DNA of 11,475 bases from CALAED01 sp937891035 (GTDB taxonomy: Bacteria > Actinomycetota > Actinomycetes > Streptosporangiales > Streptosporangiaceae). Positions 6,601-11,475 of this stretch are shown here, in pieces. Where the stretch lies: contig DASQSZ010000508.1 in NCBI GenBank assembly GCA_035642125.1, forward strand, positions 1 through 11,475, in the 5' to 3' direction. The first letter of the stretch is position 1, and every line of letters begins with the position of its first letter. Made by a program: the position numbers and the translations under genes. Below the pieces are notes generated by a model. That model ran no database searches. It saw only the letters and a program-made list of their open reading frames with translations, and was not told the origin of the DNA.

Positions 6601-7081
6601 GCCGCCGAGCCGCGGCCAACCTGGGGACAGGACGCACGCGGGGGCCGGCGAGCGCGCGGCGCGTGAGCGGGCGCGGCGCCGGCCGCCACTCGGCCCGCCC
6701 GCGCTGGCGCTGGCCACCGCGGCCGCTACGGCCACCGCGGTGACCTACGTCGCCCTGGTCGACCCGAACGAGCCCGGTCACTATCCGCTCTGCCCGTTTC
6801 GCTCGCTGACCGGCTACTACTGCCCGGGGTGTGGGTCGCTGCGCATGATCCACGCCGCGGCCCACGGGCACCTCGGAGAGGCGTTCGGCCACAACCCGCT
6901 CGCCTTCGCCATGCTGCCCGCGCTCGGGTACGCCTGGGCGCGCTGGGCGGTGGCGGCGGCACGCGGGCGCCGGCCGCGTTTCGCGCGTTTTCGCCCGTGG
7001 ATGGTCTGGGCGTTCATCGCGCTCATCCTCGTTTTTTGGCTGGTCCGCAACCTACCGGCCGGGCACGCGCCGGCCCCCTGA
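6593..7081 (+). CDS. DUF2752 membrane protein of the trp cluster
   Basis: A 162-residue protein with the DUF2752 core: CPFRSLTGYYCPGCGSLRMIH followed by HGHLGEAFGHNPL (about residues 67-107). The cysteines in CPF and CPGC, the Arg, and the NPL element are the family signature. Hydrophobic segments flank the core (about 38-55, 106-122, 138-153), so it is an integral membrane protein with a basic N-terminal tail. Function is unknown; the Cys cluster suggests metal or redox chemistry, as an inference. Genes of this family recur between the Trp-associated membrane protein and trpC in actinomycetes. The ATG lies within the last codons of the response regulator (GATGAATAG), and no separate ribosome site is evident, indicating coupling. 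Confidence 0.88.
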   Translation: MNRPPSRGQPGDRTHAGAGERAARERARRRPPLGPPALALATAAATATAVTYVALVDPNEPGHYPLCPFRSLTGYYCPGCGSLRMIHAAAHGHLGEAFGHNPLAFAMLPALGYAWARWAVAAARGRRPRFARFRPWMVWAFIALILVFWLVRNLPAGHAPAP

Positions 7082-7092
7082 CCGATCGGTCA

Positions 7093-7125
7093 CGGCGGCC
7101 GGTGCGGAGGCATTCTCGGCCGCCG
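7093..7125 (+). promoter_or_regulatory. Hairpin just after DUF2752, start of the trpC leader
   Basis: CGGCGGCCG (7093-7101) pairs perfectly over 9 bp with CGGCCGCCG (7117-7125), loop 15 bases. It lies 12 nt after the DUF2752 stop. No U-tract follows, so it is not a classic intrinsic terminator; it could protect the mRNA end or form part of a trpC leader. Confidence 0.45.
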
Positions 7126-7156
7126 GATACCATCGAGGCTGCCGGGAGGAATTGGA

Positions 7157-7255
7157 ATGACGCCGCTTGGGCGCCGTGGCGGTCGGCGGATCGTTCGACA
7201 CCCCCGTCGGGGGTGGATTTTCGACCTGAGCCGCGAGAAGTCAACCGACCGCTGA
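7157..7255 (+). CDS. Possible 32-codon leader ORF upstream of trpC
   Basis: ATG at 7157 is preceded by GGGAGGA at 7144-7150, one of the best ribosome sites in the window, and opens a 32-residue frame ending in TGA at 7253-7255. The peptide is very basic in its first half (MTPLGRRGGRRIVRH) and has a single Trp codon (7214-7216), which falls on the last base of a 7-bp hairpin within the ORF. Its stop overlaps the GAGGGG that should serve trpC, 16 nt before the trpC start, so ribosomes finishing here could feed trpC. I do not recognise the peptide. One Trp codon is fewer than in typical trp leader peptides. It may be a leader ORF or chance. Confidence 0.35.
   Translation: MTPLGRRGGRRIVRHPRRGWIFDLSREKSTDR
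7199..7215 (+). promoter_or_regulatory. 7-bp hairpin followed by a short T-run in the trpC leader
   Basis: CACCCCC (7199-7205) pairs with GGGGGTG (7209-7215) around GTC, and GATTTTC follows. The form resembles a small attenuator or terminator stem with a weak U-tract, 56 nt before trpC and inside the candidate leader ORF. Three TGG triplets in a different frame (7153, 7168, 7177) precede it. Confidence 0.4.
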
Positions 7256-7271
7256 TGAGGGGATCTCACCC

Positions 7272-8078
7272 GTGAGCGTGCTCGACGAGATCTTGGACGG
7301 GGTACGCACCGATCTCGCCGACCGGCAGCGCAAGGTGTCGATCGAGGACCTCAAGGCGATGGCCGCCCGCGCGCCCTCGCCCCTCGACGCCGTCGCCACC
7401 CTCAAAGGGCAGGGCGTATCGGTGATCGCCGAAGTCAAGCGCAGCAGCCCGTCCAAGGGCGCGCTGGCCGCCATCGCCGATCCGGCGGCGCTGGCGCGCG
7501 ACTACGAGGCGGGCGGCGCCGCGGTCATCAGCGTGCTGACCGAGCGCCGCCGCTTCGGCGGCGACCTCGCCGACCTGGCCGCGGTGCGCGGCAGCGTCGA
7601 CGTGCCGCTGCTGCGCAAGGACTTCATCGTCTCGGCCTACCAACTGTGGGAGGCGCGCGCCCACGGCGCCGACATGGCGCTGCTGATCGTGGCCGCGCTG
7701 GAGCAGCAGGCGCTGGTCTCGCTGGTGGAACGGGCCGTCTCGATCGGGCTGACGCCGCTGGTCGAGGTGCACACCGCGGCCGAGGTGGAGCGCGCGGTCG
7801 CCGCCGGGGCCCAGGTCGTCGGGGTCAACGCCCGCGACCTGCGGACGCTCAAGGTGGACCGAGAGGTCTTCACGCGGCTCGCCCCGCTGATTCCCAAGGA
7901 CATCGTCAAGATCGCCGAGTCGGGCGTACGCGGCCCGCACGACCTGCTCGCCTACGCGGCGTCCGGTGCGGACGCGGTCTTGGTGGGCGAGAGCCTGGTG
8001 ACGGGGCGTGACCCGCGCGCCGCCGTAGCCGACCTGGTCGCCGCCGGCGCCCATCCGGCGCTGCGCCAGGGGAAGTAG
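7272..8078 (+). CDS. trpC: Indole-3-glycerol-phosphate synthase
   Basis: A 268-residue single-domain TIM barrel that closes the indole ring from carboxyphenylamino-deoxyribulose phosphate (EC 4.1.1.48), the step before tryptophan synthase. Conserved elements: VIAEVKRSSPSKG with Glu54 and Lys56, LLRKDF with Lys116, PLVEVHT, VGVNARDL, KIAESGV and the phosphate-binding VLVGESLVTG. There is no fused TrpF domain, and no trpF follows; in actinobacteria PriA usually provides that activity. The GTG start is preceded by GAGGGG at 7257-7262, 9 nt away. A frame carrying three Trp codons upstream ends at 7273-7275, overlapping this start. Confidence 0.97.
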   Translation: MSVLDEILDGVRTDLADRQRKVSIEDLKAMAARAPSPLDAVATLKGQGVSVIAEVKRSSPSKGALAAIADPAALARDYEAGGAAVISVLTERRRFGGDLADLAAVRGSVDVPLLRKDFIVSAYQLWEARAHGADMALLIVAALEQQALVSLVERAVSIGLTPLVEVHTAAEVERAVAAGAQVVGVNARDLRTLKVDREVFTRLAPLIPKDIVKIAESGVRGPHDLLAYAASGADAVLVGESLVTGRDPRAAVADLVAAGAHPALRQGK

Positions 8079-8262
8079 GTCCGGTCATGCTCCTACGTGA
8101 ACGATGGCGGGCCCGCCGGCATCCCAGCTGAGCGGGCGGCGCGACGCGCGGCGCCCGGGCAGCCAACGCAACACCGTGCGGCCGCGCGCTCCGGGCGAAC
8201 CTCTGGAAGGCACGGCGATGGCACAGTCGAATTAGGCCACTCGCAGGACGGAACACCTTCTC
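8079..8262. other. trpC-trpB intergenic region, no supported gene
   Basis: This 184-nt gap sits where Streptomyces carries the small gene trpM. I see no convincing homologue. Short frames exist: ATG at 8104 gives 43 residues ending at 8235 but lacks a ribosome site; GTG at 8097 gives an 80-residue frame running 77 nt into trpB; ATG at 8218, behind GGAAGG at 8205-8210, gives only five codons (MAQSN). One frame ends in TGA at 8264-8266, overlapping the trpB ATG, but has no start codon. AGGACGGA at 8245-8252 is the likely trpB ribosome site. Confidence 0.5.
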
Positions 8263-9489
8263 ATGACCATCGACGACGCAGTCACGATGCCCGATCCGAC
8301 CGGGCACTTCGGGCTTTTCGGCGGGCGGTTCGCCCCTGAGGCCCTAATAGCCGCGCTCGACGAGCTCACCGCCGAGTTCGCCGCCGCGCAGCGGGATCCG
8401 GCGTTCCAGGCCGAACTGGAGCGGCTGCTCACCACGTACGCGGGCCGGCCGAGCCGGCTGACCGAGGCGAAGCGGTTCGGCGCGGAGGCGGGTGGGGCGC
8501 GGATCCTCCTCAAACGCGAAGACCTCAACCACACCGGCTCACATAAGATCAACAACGTGCTCGGGCAGGCGCTGCTCACCAAGCGCATGGGCAAGCGGCG
8601 CCTGATCGCCGAGACGGGAGCCGGCCAGCACGGCGTGGCCGCGGCTACGGCGGCCGCGCTGCTCGGTCTGGAGTGCACCGTCTACATGGGCGAGGTCGAC
8701 ACCGAACGGCAGGCGCTCAACGTGGCCCGCATGCGGATGCTCGGCGCCGAGGTCATCGCGGTCAAGACCGGCAGCCGCACCCTCAAGGACGCGTGCAACG
8801 AGGCCTTCCGCGACTGGGTGGCCACCGTCGACCACACGCACTATTGCATCGGCTCCACGATGGGGCCGCATCCGTTCCCGATGATGGTGCGCGAACTGCA
8901 GCGGGTCATCGGGGTCGAGGCCCGCGCCCAATGCCTTGAGCTCACCGGGCGGCTGCCCGACGCCGTCGCGGCGTGCGTCGGCGGCGGGTCCAACGCGATC
9001 GGCGTCTTCCACGCCTTCGTGCCCGATGAACAGGTAAGGCTGTATGGGTTCGAGGCCGGCGGCGACGGAGTCGGCACCGGCCGGCACGCCGCCACCTTGG
9101 TGGGCGGTTCGGTCGGCGTCATTCACGGGATGCGGACCTACCTGCTGCAAGACGATGAGGGCCAGACCCTGGAGACGCACTCGGTGTCCGCCGGGCTGGA
9201 CTATCCGGGCGTCGGCCCCGAGCACTCGTGGCTGCGCGACACCGGCCGGGCCGTCTACCGGGCCGTCCCGGACGCCGCCGCGATGGAGGCCTTCTCGCTG
9301 CTGTGCCGTACCGAGGGCATCATCCCGGCGATCGAGTCGGCGCACGCCCTCGCCGGCGTGCGCGAGCTCGGACGCGAGCTCGGCGCCGACGCGACGATCA
9401 TCGTCAACCTGTCCGGCCGGGGCGACAAGGACATGCACACCGCGGCCCGCTGGTTCGGTCTGGTGAGCGGCGAGGAGGCCGTCTCATGA
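8263..9489 (+). CDS. trpB: Tryptophan synthase beta chain
   Basis: A 408-residue PLP enzyme that condenses indole with serine to give tryptophan (EC 4.2.1.20), working in an alpha2-beta2 complex with TrpA through a channel for indole. The PLP lysine is Lys95 in HTGSHKINN, the catalytic Glu is 117 in AETGAGQHG, and the phosphate-binding loop is GGGSN at 240-244. Further family blocks are FGLFGGRFAPE near the start, STMGPHPFP, and LSGRGDKD near the end. Length is normal for the TrpB1 form. The ATG at 8263 has AGGACGGA 10 nt upstream; a second in-frame ATG at residue 9 lacks one. The stop overlaps trpA (ATGA), coupling production of the two subunits. Confidence 0.98.
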   Translation: MTIDDAVTMPDPTGHFGLFGGRFAPEALIAALDELTAEFAAAQRDPAFQAELERLLTTYAGRPSRLTEAKRFGAEAGGARILLKREDLNHTGSHKINNVLGQALLTKRMGKRRLIAETGAGQHGVAAATAAALLGLECTVYMGEVDTERQALNVARMRMLGAEVIAVKTGSRTLKDACNEAFRDWVATVDHTHYCIGSTMGPHPFPMMVRELQRVIGVEARAQCLELTGRLPDAVAACVGGGSNAIGVFHAFVPDEQVRLYGFEAGGDGVGTGRHAATLVGGSVGVIHGMRTYLLQDDEGQTLETHSVSAGLDYPGVGPEHSWLRDTGRAVYRAVPDAAAMEAFSLLCRTEGIIPAIESAHALAGVRELGRELGADATIIVNLSGRGDKDMHTAARWFGLVSGEEAVS

Positions 9490-10295
9490 ATAGTTCCATG
9501 AGCAGTTCCGTCGCGTTCGCGAAGGCGAAGGCGGCCGACCGGGCCGCGCTGATCGGCTACCTGCCCGCCGGATTCCCTTCCGTAAAGGGAGCGATCGAGG
9601 CCGTCAAGGTCATGGTCGACGGCGGCTGCGACATGATCGAGATCGGTCTGCCGTACACCGACCCGCTCATGGACGGCGCGACGGTCCAGGACGCTGTGCA
9701 CCGGGCGCTGGTGGGCGGCGTACACGTCGCCGACGTGTTCCGCACGGTCGAGGCGGTGGCGGCCACGGGTGTTCCGGCGCTGGTCATGACGTACTGGAAC
9801 CCGGTGGATCGCTACGGCGTCGACGCGTTCGCCCGCGACCTGAAGGGCGCCGGGGGCGCCGGGCTCATCACCCCCGACCTCACGCCCGAGGAGGCCGGGT
9901 CGTGGCTGGCCGCCGCCGACCACCACGACCTGGACAAGGTGTTCTTGGTGGCGCTGAGCTCCACCGACGAGCGCATCGCGACGATCACGTCGATTTGCCG
10001 CGGTTTCGTCTACGCCGCCTCGCTCATGGGGGTTACCGGCACGCGCGGCGCGGTCGACACCGGAGCGGCCAGGCTGGTCGAGCGGACCCGCGCGCACACC
10101 ACGCTGCCGGTCGGCCTCGGCCTCGGGGTCGGCACCGGGTCGCAGGCGGCCGAGGTGGCGGCGTTCGCCGACGGGGTCATCGTCGGCTCGGCCTTCATCC
10201 GGCGCTTGTTGGACGCTCCGTCGCATAAGGCCGGGCTGGACGAACTGCGCAAACTGACCGTAGAGCTGGCCAGTGGGGTCCGTCGCCCCACCTGA
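9486..10295 (+). CDS. trpA: Tryptophan synthase alpha chain
   Basis: A 269-residue TIM barrel that cleaves indole-3-glycerol phosphate to indole and glyceraldehyde-3-phosphate and passes indole to TrpB. The catalytic pair is Glu52 (MIEIGLPY) and Asp63 (TDPLMDG), with the same 11-residue spacing as Glu49/Asp60 of the E. coli enzyme. GYLPAGFP near the N-terminus, VMTYWNP, GLITPDLTPEE, SLMGVTGTR, VGLGLGVGT and ADGVIVGSAFI complete the family pattern. The ATG at 9486 overlaps the trpB stop and has GAGGAGG at 9472-9478, 7 nt upstream. The frame is open upstream within trpB, but that part is a shadow. Confidence 0.98.
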   Translation: MNSSMSSSVAFAKAKAADRAALIGYLPAGFPSVKGAIEAVKVMVDGGCDMIEIGLPYTDPLMDGATVQDAVHRALVGGVHVADVFRTVEAVAATGVPALVMTYWNPVDRYGVDAFARDLKGAGGAGLITPDLTPEEAGSWLAAADHHDLDKVFLVALSSTDERIATITSICRGFVYAASLMGVTGTRGAVDTGAARLVERTRAHTTLPVGLGLGVGTGSQAAEVAAFADGVIVGSAFIRRLLDAPSHKAGLDELRKLTVELASGVRRPT

Positions 10296-10357
10296 CCCAC
10301 CCGTGTCATGGCAGGATCGGCAGGTAGCGGGAGCGGGAGACGGGAGCGCGTTCGCGT

Positions 10358-10387
10358 TTGACGGCGCGTTTATCCGGTCTCGAATAC
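10358..10387 (+). promoter_or_regulatory. Candidate promoter for the MauE-type gene
   Basis: TTGACG (10358-10363) and GAATAC (10382-10387) are separated by 18 nt, a reasonable housekeeping-type pair for an actinomycete. Transcription would begin near 10394, about 58 nt before the ATG at 10452. It lies in the 156-nt gap after trpA and suggests that the redox genes have their own transcript as well as possible read-through from trpA. The rest of that gap shows no terminator and no gene. Confidence 0.45.
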
Positions 10388-10451
10388 GGTGGCGTGCCGC
10401 GCGCCCGCGCGCGGTCGCCGAACTCGAGTCGCAGCGTTGGAGACGATCATC

Positions 10452-10994
10452 ATGGCGGATCACCTTGCCCCGGCCAAAGGGCGAGCGGCCGCACGGCCGG
10501 CGGCCGCGCGTGGCCGCTGGCCGGTGATCCAGCCGTGGCTCACCACGGCGGCCCGCGCCGGCCTCGCCATCGTGCTGGGACTGGCCGGCTGGGCCAAGGT
10601 GACCGAGCCGCCGAGCCTGCAAAAGCTCGCCGTGCGCTCCTACCAGATCCTGCCCGAGGGCATGGTGGGCGTCGTCGGCGTTGGGCTGCCCGTTCTTGAG
10701 CTGGCGCTGGCCGGGCTGCTCGTGCTGGGCTTCGCCACGCGGCTTGCCGCGGCGGCGAGCGCCCTGCTCCTGGTCGTTTTCATCGCCGGGATCATCTCGG
10801 TCTGGGCGCGCGGCCTGTCCATCGACTGCGGATGTTTCGGCGGCGGCGGCGCCGCCCCGCGATCGGGGATGGGGGCGCGATATCTTCGCGAGATCCTCCG
10901 GGATCTGGGCTTTCTCGTGATCGCCGGATGGATTTTGGTGCTACCCAAGAGCCGGCTCGCGCTGGACCGGCTCTTCGGGCTGCATAACAACTGA
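10452..10994 (+). CDS. MauE/DoxX-type redox-associated membrane protein
   Basis: A 180-residue integral membrane protein with an Ala/Arg-rich cytoplasmic start and about four hydrophobic segments (roughly residues 34-48, 70-92, 95-118, 150-166). GLAIVLGLAGWAKV near the start and LSIDCGCFGGGG later are typical of the MauE family; Cys126 and Cys128 form a C-G-C motif and are the only cysteines. MauE proteins are thought to assist disulfide formation in exported proteins, perhaps reoxidising a thioredoxin-fold partner. A DsbA-like gene starts 128 nt downstream, which supports a pair. The ATG at 10452 follows GGAG at 10439-10442; an earlier in-frame GTG at 10389 would place the start right at the predicted promoter and lacks a ribosome site. 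Confidence 0.85.
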   Translation: MADHLAPAKGRAAARPAAARGRWPVIQPWLTTAARAGLAIVLGLAGWAKVTEPPSLQKLAVRSYQILPEGMVGVVGVGLPVLELALAGLLVLGFATRLAAAASALLLVVFIAGIISVWARGLSIDCGCFGGGGAAPRSGMGARYLREILRDLGFLVIAGWILVLPKSRLALDRLFGLHNN

Positions 10995-11033
10995 GATCCC
11001 GGTGGGCCGGCGCCGGGCGCCGGCACCGGGATC
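10995..11033 (+). terminator. Strong hairpin immediately after the MauE-type gene
   Basis: GATCCCGGTG (10995-11004) pairs perfectly with CACCGGGATC (11024-11033); inside, after a 2-base bulge, CCGGCGC (11007-11013) pairs with GCGCCGG (11017-11023). The stem starts directly after the stop codon. No T-run follows, so it is a U-less terminator as common in actinomycetes or an mRNA-stabilising 3' stem, possibly reducing read-through to the DsbA-like gene. Confidence 0.6.
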
Positions 11034-11051
11034 CGAACCGATAGTGAGATC

Positions 11052-11065
11052 AGGTCGGCCGACCT
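11052..11065. promoter_or_regulatory. 14-bp perfect palindrome before the DsbA-like gene
   Basis: AGGTCGGCCGACCT is a perfect palindrome 57 nt upstream of the DsbA-like ATG, between the MauE-gene hairpin and that gene's ribosome site. It could be an operator for a dimeric regulator. A matching promoter is not clear, so the role is speculative. Confidence 0.3.
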
Positions 11066-11122
11066 CGCTCCGGCGCCGAACGCGCGGACGCGGGGATACG
11101 GGGATTCATAGAGGAGAAATTC

Positions 11123-11475
11123 ATGAGTAAGGCCGCTCGGCAGCGATCGGCTCGGGACCGGCTCGCCGAGGAGCGCAGGCGCCAGGCCCAGGCCGCGGCG
11201 CGCAAGCGGGCGCTGCTTGTCACCCTTTCCGGGCTGGCGGTGCTGGCCTTGGTGGTGGGCATCACGGTGTTCGTCACCACCAGGGAGGAGGCACGCACGC
11301 AGCAGGCCACCGCCTACACCGGGCCGCTCGCGCCGATGAGCAGGAACGCCGACGGATCGATCACGATGGCCAAGTCCGGCGTCAACGCCCCGGTGCTGGA
11401 GATCTTCGAGGACTTCCAGTGCCCGATCTGCAAGGAGGTCGAGGAGGCCAGCGGCAGCACGATCAAGCGGCTGGC
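11123..11475 (+). CDS. Membrane-anchored DsbA-like thiol oxidoreductase (partial, runs off the end)
   Basis: The first 117 residues are present; the gene continues beyond the window. A very basic cytoplasmic start (MSKAARQRSARDRL, with an Arg/Ala-rich helix to about residue 29) is followed by one membrane segment at about 30-52 and an extracytoplasmic part. FEDFQCPICKEVE places the CPIC active site at residues 100-103 in a DsbA/thioredoxin-like fold; FxDFxCPxC is typical of actinobacterial DsbA-family proteins. It should act outside the membrane in forming or shuffling disulfides, probably with the MauE-type protein encoded just upstream. The ATG at 11123 follows GAGGAGAAA at 11111-11119, an excellent ribosome site. 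In Streptomyces a similar gene lies downstream of trpA. Confidence 0.92.
   Translation, partial: MSKAARQRSARDRLAEERRRQAQAAARKRALLVTLSGLAVLALVVGITVFVTTREEARTQQATAYTGPLAPMSRNADGSITMAKSGVNAPVLEIFEDFQCPICKEVEEASGSTIKRL

Noticed and set aside
7082..7271. T-box riboswitch before trpC
   Set aside because: No recognisable specifier loop or T-box consensus (such as the conserved TGG-containing antiterminator element) can be found.
7102..7275. A 57-codon frame from GTG 7102 carrying three Trp codons and overlapping the trpC start
   Set aside because: No ribosome site precedes the GTG, and the good ribosome site nearby serves another frame. Kept only as part of the leader finding, not called as a gene.
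8097..8339. 80-residue frame between trpC and trpB as trpM
   Set aside because: It has no ribosome site, overlaps trpB by 77 nt, and its sequence does not resemble what I know of TrpM.

Overview
This window is GC-rich chromosomal DNA of an actinomycete. The support is GC-rich wobble positions, GTG and TTG starts, ATGA and GTG start overlaps, a trp cluster without trpF, and two actinobacteria-type trp-operon membrane proteins. The layout resembles Streptosporangiales or Streptomycetales; I favour the former by inference, and the sequence alone does not settle it. Nearly all genes lie on the + strand. Long open frames on the other strand are high-GC shadows.

Positions 195-3880 hold two translationally coupled ABC exporter half-transporters that should form a heterodimer. 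Their ATP-site motifs are complementary: one subunit has an altered Walker B, A-loop and H-loop, the other an altered signature motif. This predicts one working and one degenerate ATP site. A single cold-shock protein gene follows (4148-4354), with a perfect 10-bp hairpin in its leader. After it come three tandem 55-bp repeats, each forming an 18-bp hairpin with a U-rich tail. Every arm difference between copies preserves pairing in + strand RNA, so I read the block as a triplicated intrinsic terminator.

From 4589 the window enters an amino-acid biosynthesis cluster: hisI, a Trp-operon-associated membrane protein (TIGR02234/PF09534 type), an orphan OmpR-type response regulator with an imperfect receiver domain, a DUF2752 membrane protein, then trpC, trpB and trpA. 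trpE, which in Streptomyces sits just after hisI, is absent: hisI and the membrane protein are 7 nt apart. The roughly 190 nt before trpC hold a hairpin, a short ORF with a very good ribosome site, and a second hairpin, making a candidate regulatory leader. No trpF is seen, as expected if PriA (bifunctional HisA/TrpF) supplies that step.

The window ends with a promoter candidate, a MauE/DoxX-type membrane protein with a Cys-Gly-Cys motif, a strong hairpin, and the start of a membrane-anchored DsbA-like thiol oxidoreductase (CPIC) cut by the window edge. The last two probably form an extracytoplasmic disulfide-handling pair. There is no mobile element, CRISPR array, tRNA or rRNA. The most interesting material is regulatory: the tandem hairpins, the trpC leader, and the orphan regulator embedded among trp genes.
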